From positions 265,266,077 to 265,330,076 of the forward strand of contig CP136061.1 in NCBI GenBank assembly GCA_032622095.1: 64,000 nt of DNA, in the 5' to 3' direction. A program made the translations under genes and the position numbers. The DNA comes from Siphonodentalium dalli. Its lineage: Eukaryota; Mollusca; Scaphopoda; Gadilida; Siphonodentaliidae. Shown piece after piece: positions 1-12,768 of this stretch. A model generated the notes under the pieces. The model was not told the origin of the DNA. It made no database searches and saw only the letters and a list, made by a program, of their open reading frames with translations. Position 1 is the first letter of the stretch, and each line of letters starts with the position of its first letter.

Positions 1-81
1 CGCTAGAGATTTCGCGTTCCTACTGCAATCAGTTTCTGAGTATTTCGAAATAAACGGAAAACGACCTCAGTAGAAAAACAA

Positions 82-112
82 TATACTTCCTTGGTTACAC
101 CATGGAAGTATA
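82..112. repeat. A-type 5' palindrome (representative copy)
   Basis: Arms TATACTTCC (82-90) and GGAAGTATA (104-112) enclose a second stem TGGT/ACCA with loop TAC and a single T:T mismatch, giving a near-continuous 13-bp hairpin. The same hairpin recurs at every A leader. On the minus strand it opens the module, and it is followed on the plus strand by ATAATA and the next body. Confidence 0.9.
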
Positions 113-538
113 ATAATAGGGCAAATCATGAGCTGAATAAATCGCAGTTAAGGGACGGAAAATATGAAGTAGGATGATTATGTCTTTCCCTTAACACGTG
201 TAGGTTGATCTCAAGTGTTTGGAAGTGACCCCACCCCTGCCTCGAAATTGGGTGACGAGATTTGGAAATAGTCAAACCCGGCCCAAAATGCGATTTTTGA
301 GAGCCCGTAACTCCGTTATTTTCCAATTGATTTTGAAATTGTTTTGAATATTGTGATCAGCTAGTTACATTGATTATTTGTTATAAATTTTGTCTGATTC
401 AGAGACGAATAACATTTTGTTTATTGGAATGAATATGGGCCCACATTCAAAGTTTGAAGCCCCAAATCTCCGCCAGTTTTTAACGGATTTACAATCTGTT
501 TTCAGTTTTATGATCAACGTGTATGGTAGATGTTATAT

Positions 539-1125
539 ATCAAGTTTCATATGATTCGGAGACGAAATAAATTTTGGTACCCCGGACCACCCCTCCCTTG
601 ACCCACAACACTGAACCGACACTGGCAAAATTTGGCTCATCGCGTGCTCTCTTCAGACCGCACGCATTGGCGTATCAGATGACATCCAAAGTTTGACATC
701 TTCGGAGGAGATGTGATCACAAGCATATGGGGCCAAATTTGCATTGTTTGAAGGCCCACAACTCTGTCATTTTTCAATGGATTTTCGAAATTCTTTCAGT
801 TTCTAGATCGGTTGGCGGTATGGGTGTTATATACCAAGTTTCATCCGATTCGGAGAAGAATAAAAAATTGGTACCCCGGACCACCCCTCCCCTGACCCAC
901 AACACTGAACCGACACTGGCAAAAGTTGGCCCATCGCGTGCTCTCTTCAGACCGCACGCATTGGCGTATCAGATGACATCCAAAGTTCTACATCTTCGGA
1001 GGAGATGTGCGCACAAGCACATGGGACCAAATTGCAAACTTTGAGGGCCCGTAACTCTTGCATTTCTTCTCGGATTACAAAAATCCTTTCCGGTATGGGT
1101 TTGTTTTCGTTCAGGGAATCTACAT
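539..1125. repeat. 294-bp internal duplication inside the A body
   Basis: The A body contains two diverged tandem copies of a ~294-bp segment (about 539-832 and 833-1125). Anchors are GGTACC at 576 and 870, TCGGAGGAGATGTG near 698 and 992, and an AACTC motif at 760 and 1053. Further AACTC-type motifs at 309, 466, 1338, 1483 and 1662 suggest an older ~147-bp or ~294-bp periodicity. The same layout recurs in all A bodies of the window. Confidence 0.8.
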
Positions 1126-4100
1126 ACTTAAATAGATGAATGTCTAATAATAAAAAAAATTGCGAAAATTTTGCCCCCACCCCAGTGTAAAAATATATGT
1201 CCAACCCTGTCAAATTTTCTTCTTCGGACTAAGCTGACAACGGTCAACACGACTACAAAAACCAAATACAGTTATCTGGAATGATATGGGAGGACAACAG
1301 AGTACAATAAAATAGAGGTTTGCCAACTATGGGCGGTAACTCTTCAGGGAAAGCGCGGACACAAGTTTTTATGCCCGTGGGCAGTAGTGCATATCGAGAT
1401 GTGCATACGGTCTAATTTTCGATGCTCTGCTTCTTATAATTTCCGAGATAATAAAATGACATTTTTTCAAATAAAGGGAGATAACTCCTCGGTGAAAGTG
1501 CGGACAAAATCGTTATGGGCCCTAGGCATAGAACTCATGTACACCAACATACTTACCAAGTTTTAGTGTCCTACTTCTTGTACTTTTCGAGTAATAGTGG
1601 TTACAAAAGTGTCAAGTATAATAATAATAATAACAATGAAAAATAATCGCAAAAGGGCCATAACTCCGCCAAGAAACATTGGGCGGAAATCCGGATACCA
1701 TTATATTTAGTAAACCTTCGATGCCTATATTCGCTAGAGATTTCGCGTTCCTACTGCAATCAGTTTCTGAGTATTTCGAAATAAACGGAAAACGACCTCA
1801 GTAGAAAAACAATATACTTCCTTGGTTACACCATGGAAGTATAATAATAGGGCAAATCATGAGCTGAATAAATCGCAGTTAAGGGACGGAAAATATGAAG
1901 TAGGATGATTATGTCTTTCCCTTAACACGTGTAGGTTGATCTCAAGTGTTTGGAAGTGACCCCACCCCTGCCTCGAAATTGGGTGACGAGATTTGGAAAT
2001 AGTCAAACCCGGCCCAAAATGCGATTTTTGAGAGCCCGTAACTCCGTTATTTTCCAATTGATTTTGAAATTGTTTTGAATATTGTGATCAGCTAGTTACA
2101 TTGATTATTTGTTATAAATTTTGTCTGATTCAGAGACGAATAACATTTTGTTTATTGGAATGAATATGGGCCCACATTCAAAGTTTGAAGCCCCAAATCT
2201 CCGCCAGTTTTTAACGGATTTACAATCTGTTTTCAGTTTTATGATCAACGTGTATGGTAGATGTTATATATCAAGTTTCATATGATTCGGAGACGAAATA
2301 AATTTTGGTACCCCGGACCACCCCTCCCTTGACCCACAACACTGAACCGACACTGGCAAAATTTGGCTCATCGCGTGCTCTCTTCAGACCGCACGCATTG
2401 GCGTATCAGATGACATCCAAAGTTTGACATCTTCGGAGGAGATGTGATCACAAGCATATGGGGCCAAATTTGCATTGTTTGAAGGCCCACAACTCTGTCA
2501 TTTTTCAATGGATTTTCGAAATTCTTTCAGTTTCTAGATCGGTTGGCGGTATGGGTGTTATATACCAAGTTTCATCCGATTCGGAGAAGAATAAAAAATT
2601 GGTACCCCGGACCACCCCTCCCCTGACCCACAACACTGAACCGACACTGGCAAAAGTTGGCCCATCGCGTGCTCTCTTCAGACCGCACGCATTGGCGTAT
2701 CAGATGACATCCAAAGTTCTACATCTTCGGAGGAGATGTGCGCACAAGCACATGGGACCAAATTGCAAACTTTGAGGGCCCGTAACTCTTGCATTTCTTC
2801 TCGGATTACAAAAATCCTTTCCGGTATGGGTTTGTTTTCGTTCAGGGAATCTACATACTTAAATAGATGAATGTCTAATAATAAAAAAAATTGCGAAAAT
2901 TTTGCCCCCACCCCAGTGTAAAAATATATGTCCAACCCTGTCAAATTTTCTTCTTCGGACTAAGCTGACAACGGTCAACACGACTACAAAAACCAAATAC
3001 AGTTATCTGGAATGATATGGGAGGACAACAGAGTACAATAAAATAGAGGTTTGCCAACTATGGGCGGTAACTCTTCAGGGAAAGCGCGGACACAAGTTTT
3101 TATGCCCGTGGGCAGTAGTGCATATCGAGATGTGCATACGGTCTAATTTTCGATGCTCTGCTTCTTATAATTTCCGAGATAATAAAATGACATTTTTTCA
3201 AATAAAGGGAGATAACTCCTCGGTGAAAGTGCGGACAAAATCGTTATGGGCCCTAGGCATAGAACTCATGTACACCAACATACTTACCAAGTTTTAGTGT
3301 CCTACTTCTTGTACTTTTCGAGTAATAGTGGTTACAAAAGTGTCAAGTATAATAATAATAATAACAATGAAAAATAATCGCAAAAGGGCCATAACTCCGC
3401 CAAGAAACATTGGGCGGAAATCCGGATACCATTATATTTAGTAAACCTTCGATGCCTATATTCGCTAGAGATTTCGCGTTCCTACTGCAATCAGTTTCTG
3501 AGTATTTCGAAATAAACGGAAAACGACCTCAGTAGAAAAACAATATACTTCCTTGGTTACACCATGGAAGTATAATAATAGGGCAAATCATGAGCTGAAT
3601 AAATCGCAGTTAAGGGACGGAAAATATGAAGTAGGATGATTATGTCTTTCCCTTAACACGTGTAGGTTGATCTCAAGTGTTTGGAAGTGACCCCACCCCT
3701 GCCTCGAAATTGGGTGACGAGATTTGGAAATAGTCAAACCCGGCCCAAAATGCGATTTTTGAGAGCCCGTAACTCCGTTATTTTCCAATTGATTTTGAAA
3801 TTGTTTTGAATATTGTGATCAGCTAGTTACATTGATTATTTGTTATAAATTTTGTCTGATTCAGAGACGAATAACATTTTGTTTATTGGAATGAATATGG
3901 GCCCACATTCAAAGTTTGAAGCCCCAAATCTCCGCCAGTTTTTAACGGATTTACAATCTGTTTTCAGTTTTATGATCAACGTGTATGGTAGATGTTATAT
4001 ATCAAGTTTCATATGATTCGGAGACGAAATAAATTTTGGTACCCCGGACCACCCCTCCCTTGACCCACAACACTGAACCGACACTGGCAAAATTTGGCTC

Positions 4101-7005
4101 ATCGCGTGCTCTCTTCAGACCGCACGCATTGGCGTATCAGATGACATCCAAAGTTTGACATCTTCGGAGGAGATGTGATCACAAGCATATGGGGCCAAAT
4201 TTGCATTGTTTGAAGGCCCACAACTCTGTCATTTTTCAATGGATTTTCGAAATTCTTTCAGTTTCTAGATCGGTTGGCGGTATGGGTGTTATATACCAAG
4301 TTTCATCCGATTCGGAGAAGAATAAAAAATTGGTACCCCGGACCACCCCTCCCCTGACCCACAACACTGAACCGACACTGGCAAAAGTTGGCCCATCGCG
4401 TGCTCTCTTCAGACCGCACGCATTGGCGTATCAGATGACATCCAAAGTTCTACATCTTCGGAGGAGATGTGCGCACAAGCACATGGGACCAAATTGCAAA
4501 CTTTGAGGGCCCGTAACTCTTGCATTTCTTCTCGGATTACAAAAATCCTTTCCGGTATGGGTTTGTTTTCGTTCAGGGAATCTACATACTTAAATAGATG
4601 AATGTCTAATAATAAAAAAAATTGCGAAAATTTTGCCCCCACCCCAGTGTAAAAATATATGTCCAACCCTGTCAAATTTTCTTCTTCGGACTAAGCTGAC
4701 AACGGTCAACACGACTACAAAAACCAAATACAGTTATCTGGAATGATATGGGAGGACAACAGAGTACAATAAAATAGAGGTTTGCCAACTATGGGCGGTA
4801 ACTCTTCAGGGAAAGCGCGGACACAAGTTTTTATGCCCGTGGGCAGTAGTGCATATCGAGATGTGCATACGGTCTAATTTTCGATGCTCTGCTTCTTATA
4901 ATTTCCGAGATAATAAAATGACATTTTTTCAAATAAAGGGAGATAACTCCTCGGTGAAAGTGCGGACAAAATCGTTATGGGCCCTAGGCATAGAACTCAT
5001 GTACACCAACATACTTACCAAGTTTTAGTGTCCTACTTCTTGTACTTTTCGAGTAATAGTGGTTACAAAAGTGTCAAGTATAATAATAATAATAACAATG
5101 AAAAATAATCGCAAAAGGGCCATAACTCCGCCAAGAAACATTGGGCGGAAATCCGGATACCATTATATTTAGTAAACCTTCGATGCCTATATTCGCTAGA
5201 GATTTCGCGTTCCTACTGCAATCAGTTTCTGAGTATTTCGAAATAAACGGAAAACGACCTCAGTAGAAAAACAATATACTTCCTTGGTTACACCATGGAA
5301 GTATAATAATAGGGCAAATCATGAGCTGAATAAATCGCAGTTAAGGGACGGAAAATATGAAGTAGGATGATTATGTCTTTCCCTTAACACGTGTAGGTTG
5401 ATCTCAAGTGTTTGGAAGTGACCCCACCCCTGCCTCGAAATTGGGTGACGAGATTTGGAAATAGTCAAACCCGGCCCAAAATGCGATTTTTGAGAGCCCG
5501 TAACTCCGTTATTTTCCAATTGATTTTGAAATTGTTTTGAATATTGTGATCAGCTAGTTACATTGATTATTTGTTATAAATTTTGTCTGATTCAGAGACG
5601 AATAACATTTTGTTTATTGGAATGAATATGGGCCCACATTCAAAGTTTGAAGCCCCAAATCTCCGCCAGTTTTTAACGGATTTACAATCTGTTTTCAGTT
5701 TTATGATCAACGTGTATGGTAGATGTTATATATCAAGTTTCATATGATTCGGAGACGAAATAAATTTTGGTACCCCGGACCACCCCTCCCTTGACCCACA
5801 ACACTGAACCGACACTGGCAAAATTTGGCTCATCGCGTGCTCTCTTCAGACCGCACGCATTGGCGTATCAGATGACATCCAAAGTTTGACATCTTCGGAG
5901 GAGATGTGATCACAAGCATATGGGGCCAAATTTGCATTGTTTGAAGGCCCACAACTCTGTCATTTTTCAATGGATTTTCGAAATTCTTTCAGTTTCTAGA
6001 TCGGTTGGCGGTATGGGTGTTATATACCAAGTTTCATCCGATTCGGAGAAGAATAAAAAATTGGTACCCCGGACCACCCCTCCCCTGACCCACAACACTG
6101 AACCGACACTGGCAAAAGTTGGCCCATCGCGTGCTCTCTTCAGACCGCACGCATTGGCGTATCAGATGACATCCAAAGTTCTACATCTTCGGAGGAGATG
6201 TGCGCACAAGCACATGGGACCAAATTGCAAACTTTGAGGGCCCGTAACTCTTGCATTTCTTCTCGGATTACAAAAATCCTTTCCGGTATGGGTTTGTTTT
6301 CGTTCAGGGAATCTACATACTTAAATAGATGAATGTCTAATAATAAAAAAAATTGCGAAAATTTTGCCCCCACCCCAGTGTAAAAATATATGTCCAACCC
6401 TGTCAAATTTTCTTCTTCGGACTAAGCTGACAACGGTCAACACGACTACAAAAACCAAATACAGTTATCTGGAATGATATGGGAGGACAACAGAGTACAA
6501 TAAAATAGAGGTTTGCCAACTATGGGCGGTAACTCTTCAGGGAAAGCGCGGACACAAGTTTTTATGCCCGTGGGCAGTAGTGCATATCGAGATGTGCATA
6601 CGGTCTAATTTTCGATGCTCTGCTTCTTATAATTTCCGAGATAATAAAATGACATTTTTTCAAATAAAGGGAGATAACTCCTCGGTGAAAGTGCGGACAA
6701 AATCGTTATGGGCCCTAGGCATAGAACTCATGTACACCAACATACTTACCAAGTTTTAGTGTCCTACTTCTTGTACTTTTCGAGTAATAGTGGTTACAAA
6801 AGTGTCAAGTATAATAATAATAATAACAATGAAAAATAATCGCAAAAGGGCCATAACTCCGCCAAGAAACATTGGGCGGAAATCCGGATACCATTATATT
6901 TAGTAAACCTTCGATGCCTATATTCGCTAGAGATTTCGCGTTCCTACTGCAATCAGTTTCTGAGTATTTCGAAATAAACGGAAAACGACCTCAGTAGAAA
7001 AACAA

Positions 7006-7036
7006 TATACTTCCTTGGTTACACCATGGAAGTATA
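7006..7036 (-). other. 5' terminus of element W
   Basis: This palindrome closes the last W unit. It is followed not by a body but by a second leader of another subtype (7037-7247), across AATAAT. This leader-leader junction is the mark left on the 5' side when one element sits in the (TTA)n slot of another. Confidence 0.75.
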
Positions 7037-10000
7037 ATAATGAAAAATAATCGAAAAAGGGCCATAACTCTGTCAAAATATATTGGACCAACATCCGGAT
7101 AGCATTATTTTTAGTAGACCTTAGATGCCTACATTCGCTAGAGATTTCGCGGTCCTCCTCCCATTAGTTTCTGAGTATTTCCAATTAAACAGAAAACGGC
7201 CGCAGTAGAAAAACAATATACTTCCTTGGTTACACCATGGAAGTATAATAATAGGGCAAATCATGAGCTCAATAAATCGCAGTTAAGGGACGGAAAATAT
7301 GAATTAGGATGATTATATCTTTCCCTTAACATGTGTGGGTTGATCTCAAGTGTTTGGGAGTGACCCCACCCCTGCCTCGAAATTGGGTGACGGGATTGGG
7401 AAATAGTCAAACCCGGCCCAAAATGCGAATTTTGAGAGCCCGTAACTCCGTTATTTTCCAATGGATTTAAAAATTGTTTTGAGTATTGTGATCAGCTACT
7501 TACATTGATTATTTGTTATAAATTTTGTCTGATTCAGAGACGAATAACATTTTGTTTATTGGAAAGAATACGGGCCCACATTCAAAGTTTGAGGGCCCAA
7601 ATCTCCGCCATTTTTTAACGGATTTACAATCTGTTTTCAGTTTTATGATCAACGTGTATGGTATATGTTATATATCAAGTTTCATATGATTCGGAGACGA
7701 AATAAATTTTGGTACCCCGGACCACCCCTCCCCTGACCCACAACACTGAACCGACACTGGCAAAATTTGGCTCATCGCGTGCTCTCTTCAGACCGCACGC
7801 ATTGGCGTATCAGTTGACATCCAAAGTTTGACATCTTCGGAGGAGATGTGATCACAAGCATATGGGGCCAAATTTGCATTGTTTGAAGGCCCACAACTCT
7901 GACATTTTTCAATGGATTTTCGAAATTCTTTCAGTTTCTAGATCGGTTGGCGGTATGGATGTTATATTCCAAGTTTCATCCGATTCGGAGAAGAATACAA
8001 AATTGGTACCCCGGACCACCCCTCCCCTGACCCACAACACTGAACCGACACTGGCAAAATTTGGCCCATCGCGTGCTCTCTTCAGACCGCACGCACTGGG
8101 ATATCAGACGACATCCAAAGTTCGACATCTTCGGAGGAGATAGGGTCACAAGCACATGGGACCGACACTTGCAAACTTTGAGGGCCCGTAACTCTTGCAT
8201 TTCTTCTCGGATTACAAAAATCCTTTCCGGTATGGGTTTGTTTTCGTTCAGGGAATCTACATACTTAAATAGATGAATGTCAATAATAAAAAAAAATTGC
8301 GAAAATATTGCTCCCACCCCAGTGTAAAAATATATGTCCAACCCTGTCAAGTTTTCTTCCTCGGACTAAGCTGACAACGGTCAACACGACTACAAAAACC
8401 AAATACAGTTATCTGGAATGATACGGGAGGACAACAGAGTACAATAAAATAGAGGTTTGCCAACTATGGGCGGTAACTCTTCAGGGAAAGGGCGGACCCA
8501 AGTTTTTATGCCCGTGGGCAGTAGTGCATATCGAGATGTGCATACGGTCTAATTTTCGATGCTCTGCTTCTTATAATTTCCGAGATAATAAAATGACATT
8601 TTTTCAAATAAAGGGAGATAACTCCTCGGGGAAAACGCGGACAATATTCGTTATGCGACGATGGCATACAACTCTTTGATCCCAAGATACGTACCAAGTT
8701 TTAGTGTGCTACTCCTGGTACTTTTCGAGTAATAAGGGTTGCAAAAGTGTCCAGTATAATAATAATAATAATGAAAAATAATCGAAAAAGGGCCATAACT
8801 CTGTCAAAATATATTGGACCAACATCCGGATAGCATTATTTTTAGTAGACCTTAGATGCCTACATTCGCTAGAGATTTCGCGGTCCTCCTCCCATTAGTT
8901 TCTGAGTATTTCCAATTAAACAGAAAACGGCCGCAGTAGAAAAACAATATACTTCCTTGGTTACACCATGGAAGTATAATAATAGGGCAAATCATGAGCT
9001 CAATAAATCGCAGTTAAGGGACGGAAAATATGAATTAGGATGATTATATCTTTCCCTTAACATGTGTGGGTTGATCTCAAGTGTTTGGGAGTGACCCCAC
9101 CCCTGCCTCGAAATTGGGTGACGGGATTGGGAAATAGTCAAACCCGGCCCAAAATGCGAATTTTGAGAGCCCGTAACTCCGTTATTTTCCAATGGATTTA
9201 AAAATTGTTTTGAGTATTGTGATCAGCTACTTACATTGATTATTTGTTATAAATTTTGTCTGATTCAGAGACGAATAACATTTTGTTTATTGGAAAGAAT
9301 ACGGGCCCACATTCAAAGTTTGAGGGCCCAAATCTCCGCCATTTTTTAACGGATTTACAATCTGTTTTCAGTTTTATGATCAACGTGTATGGTATATGTT
9401 ATATATCAAGTTTCATATGATTCGGAGACGAAATAAATTTTGGTACCCCGGACCACCCCTCCCCTGACCCACAACACTGAACCGACACTGGCAAAATTTG
9501 GCTCATCGCGTGCTCTCTTCAGACCGCACGCATTGGCGTATCAGTTGACATCCAAAGTTTGACATCTTCGGAGGAGATGTGATCACAAGCATATGGGGCC
9601 AAATTTGCATTGTTTGAAGGCCCACAACTCTGACATTTTTCAATGGATTTTCGAAATTCTTTCAGTTTCTAGATCGGTTGGCGGTATGGATGTTATATTC
9701 CAAGTTTCATCCGATTCGGAGAAGAATACAAAATTGGTACCCCGGACCACCCCTCCCCTGACCCACAACACTGAACCGACACTGGCAAAATTTGGCCCAT
9801 CGCGTGCTCTCTTCAGACCGCACGCACTGGGATATCAGACGACATCCAAAGTTCGACATCTTCGGAGGAGATAGGGTCACAAGCACATGGGACCGACACT
9901 TGCAAACTTTGAGGGCCCGTAACTCTTGCATTTCTTCTCGGATTACAAAAATCCTTTCCGGTATGGGTTTGTTTTCGTTCAGGGAATCTACATACTTAAA

Positions 10001-10709
10001 TAGATGAATGTCAATAATAAAAAAAAATTGCGAAAATATTGCTCCCACCCCAGTGTAAAAATATATGTCCAACCCTGTCAAGTTTTCTTCCTCGGACTAA
10101 GCTGACAACGGTCAACACGACTACAAAAACCAAATACAGTTATCTGGAATGATACGGGAGGACAACAGAGTACAATAAAATAGAGGTTTGCCAACTATGG
10201 GCGGTAACTCTTCAGGGAAAGGGCGGACCCAAGTTTTTATGCCCGTGGGCAGTAGTGCATATCGAGATGTGCATACGGTCTAATTTTCGATGCTCTGCTT
10301 CTTATAATTTCCGAGATAATAAAATGACATTTTTTCAAATAAAGGGAGATAACTCCTCGGGGAAAACGCGGACAATATTCGTTATGCGACGATGGCATAC
10401 AACTCTTTGATCCCAAGATACGTACCAAGTTTTAGTGTGCTACTCCTGGTACTTTTCGAGTAATAAGGGTTGCAAAAGTGTCCAGTATAATAATAATAAT
10501 AATGAAAAATAATCGAAAAAGGGCCATAACTCTGTCAAAATATATTGGACCAACATCCAGATAGCATTATTTTTAGTAGACCTTAGATGCCTACATTCGC
10601 TAGAGATTTCGCGGTCCTCCTCCCATTAGTTTCTGAGTATTTCCAATTAAACAGAAAACGGCCGCAGTAGAAAAACAATATACTTCCTTGGTTACACCAT
10701 GGAAGTATA
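7037..10709 (-). mobile_element. Element X: A-family element hosting W
   Basis: X comprises leader 7037-7247 and two full units 7248-8978 and 8979-10709. The part 3' of W lies off the left edge. Both bodies share variants not seen in the neighbouring Y body: GGGACCGACACTTGC (near 8158 and 9888) where Y has GGGACCAAATTGC, plus GCTCCCACCCC and CAAGTTTTC. These variants switch back exactly at 10709/10710, where the model puts the 5' end of X. No coding capacity is visible. Confidence 0.72.
10679..10709 (-). other. 5' terminus of element X
   Basis: An A-type palindrome is followed by a second complete leader (10710-10923) instead of a body, the same leader-leader scar as at 7036. The X leader before it carries the private variant CATCCAGATAG; the following Y leader has CATCCGGATAG. 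Confidence 0.7.
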
Positions 10710-12445
10710 ATAATAATGAAAAATAATCGAAAAAGGGCCATAACTCTGTCAAAATATATTGGACCAACATCCGGATAGCATTATTTTTAGTAGACCTTAG
10801 ATGCCTACATTCGCTAGAGATTTCGCGGTCCTCCTCCCATTAGTTTCTGAGTATTTCCAATTAAACAGAAAACGGCCGCAGTAGAAAAACAATATACTTC
10901 CTTGGTTACACCATGGAAGTATAATAATAGGGCAAATCATGAGCTCAATAAATCGCAGTTAAGGGACGGAAAATATGAATTAGGATGATTATATCTTTCC
11001 CTTAACATGTGTGGGTTGATCTCAAGTGTTTGGGAGTGACCCCACCCCTGCCTCGAAATTGGGTGACGGGATTGGGAAATAGTCAAACCCGGCCCAAAAT
11101 GCGAATTTTGAGAGCCCGTAACTCCGTTATTTTCCAATGGATTTAAAAATTGTTTTGAGTATTGTGATCAGCTACTTACATTGATTATTTGTTATAAATT
11201 TTGTCTGATTCAGAGACGAATAACATTTTGTTTATTGGAAAGAATACGGGCCCACATTCAAAGTTTGAGGGCCCAAATCTCCGCCATTTTTTAACGGATT
11301 TACAATCTGTTTTCAGTTTTATGATCAACGTGTATGGTATATGTTATATATCAAGTTTCATATGATTCGGAGACGAAATAAATTTTGGTACCCCGGACCA
11401 CCCCTCCCCTGACCCACAACACTGAACCGACACTGGCAAAATTTGGCTCATCGCGTGCTCTCTTCAGACCGCACGCATTGGCGTATCAGTTGACATCCAA
11501 AGTTTGACATCTTCGGAGGAGATGTGATCACAAGCATATGGGGCCAAATTTGCATTGTTTGAAGGCCCACAACTCTGACATTTTTCAATGGATTTTCGAA
11601 ATTCTTTCAGTTTCTAGATCGGTTGGCGGTATGGATGTTATATTCCAAGTTTCATCCGATTCGGAGAAGAATACAAAATTGGTACCCCGGACCACCCCTC
11701 CCCTGACCCACAACACTGAACCGACACTGGCAAAATTTGGCCCATCGCGTGCTCTCTTCAGACCGCACGCACTGGGATATCAGACGACATCCAAAGTTCG
11801 ACATCTTCGGAGGAGATAGGGTCACAAGCACATGGGACCAAATTGCAAACTTTGAGGGCCCGTAACTCTTGCATTTCTTCTCGGATTACAAAAATCCTTT
11901 CCGGTATGGGTTTGTTTTCGTTCAGGGAATCTACATACTTAAATAGATGAATGTCAATAATAAAAAAAAATTGCGAAAATATTGCCCCCACCCCAGTGTA
12001 AAAATATATGTCCAACCCTGTCAAATTTTCTTCCTCGGACTAAGCTGACAACGGTCAACACGACTACAAAAACCAAATACAGTTATCTGGAATGATACGG
12101 GAGGACAACAGAGTACAATAAAATAGAGGTTTGCCAACTATGGGCGGTAACTCTTCAGGGAAAGGGCGGACCCAAGTTTTTATGCCCGTGGGCAGTAGTG
12201 CATATCGAGATGTGCATACGGTCTAATTTTCGATGCTCTGCTTCTTATAATTTCCGAGATAATAAAATGACATTTTTTCAAATAAAGGGAGATAACTCCT
12301 CGGGGAAAACGCGGACAATATTCGTTATGCGACGATGGCATACAACTCTTTGATCCCAAGATACGTACCAAGTTTTAGTGTGCTACTCCTGGTACTTTTC
12401 GAGTAATAAGGGTTGCAAAAGTGTCCAGTATAATAATAATAATAA
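10710..12445 (-). mobile_element. Element Y, left part: leader plus interrupted body
   Basis: This holds leader 10710-10923 with palindrome 10893-10923, then a body (10924-12445, 1522 bp) that stops at (AAT)n directly against CTAG of element A1. The missing leader is found on the other side of A1, at 38759-38972. Y ends at 40707. The body carries the AAATTGCAAAC and CAAATTTTC variants that mark it off from X. Confidence 0.75.
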
Positions 12446-12469
12446 CTAGAGGTCAGATTCCATGGAATC
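12446..12469 (-). other. A1 3' terminus: palindrome + CTAG
   Basis: Reading the minus strand: the perfect palindrome GATTCCATGGAATC (12469-12456), six bases TGACCT, then CTAG (12449-12446) followed by T of the host (TTA)n. A hairpin about 10 nt before a CTRR end with a following T is the standard Helitron 3' signature. CTAG alone is self-complementary, so the palindrome side sets the orientation. Confidence 0.75.
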
Positions 12470-12489
12470 AGATATACTTCCATGGTATT

Positions 12490-12510
12490 CCATCCCATCC
12501 CATCCCATCC
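12490..12510. repeat. (CATCC)n microsatellite
   Basis: This short CATCC pentamer run follows the subterminal repeat of the A 3' segment. It recurs at about 43414-43435 and 62871-62886. It is not telomeric. Confidence 0.85.
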
Positions 12511-12768
12511 CGACCTGACCTTGGTCTTCAAAATGGTCAATCGAAGGTCAAATCGGGTAAAACATGCGGATTTCCACGAAATTTGATACCTAGGGGTACT
12601 TTTGTCCGGGGAGTCTTTTGGGCGGGTCAAGTCGTGACCCCGACCTGACATTGACATTCGAAATGGTAAGTTCAAGGTCAAATCGAGTAAAACGATCGGA
12701 TTTCGACGAAATTTTATACCTAGGAAAACTTTTGTCCGGGGAGTGTTTTGGACAGGTCAAATCGTGAC
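12510..12768 (-). repeat. Two ~130-bp units related to the element at 63582, inverted
   Basis: The reverse complement carries AAGGTCAGGTCGGG-like heads, CTCCCCGGACAAAAG, CCTAGGTAT and AAATTTCGTCGAAATCC in the same order as the three repeats at 63621-63980. It is therefore an internal fragment of that element family in the opposite orientation. It is also present at 43435-43693, but absent from the third A 3' segment after 62886. It predates the A1/A2 split. Confidence 0.75.

Larger units (their letters stand above)
1..7036 (-). mobile_element. Element W: A-family Helitron-like element, 5' modules only
   Basis: This is a partial module plus four 1731-bp units (113-1843, 1844-3574, 3575-5305, 5306-7036) that appear identical by eye. 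On the minus strand each unit is palindrome, ~214-bp leader, (TTA)n, ~1.5-kb body. The 5' end is the palindrome at 7006-7036. Directly after it, at 7037, comes a leader of a different sequence subtype, which I read as the host leader displaced by the insertion. W-specific variants include TATATTTAGTAAAC and CTATATTCGC in the leader; the A1 leaders read TATATGTAG and CTACATTCGC. The 3' unique segment and CTAG end lie beyond the left edge. There is no coding capacity, so the element is non-autonomous. The repeat structure is certain; the Helitron-like class is inferred. Confidence 0.75.
113..7036 (-). repeat. Tandem array, 4 x 1731-bp A modules
   Basis: Four head-to-tail units have exactly 1731-bp spacing. 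The palindromes start at 82, 1813, 3544, 5275 and 7006. Copies look identical, so amplification is recent or conversion is strong. Short reading frames recur in every copy on both strands; this is a by-product of the repetition, not evidence of coding. Confidence 0.97.
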
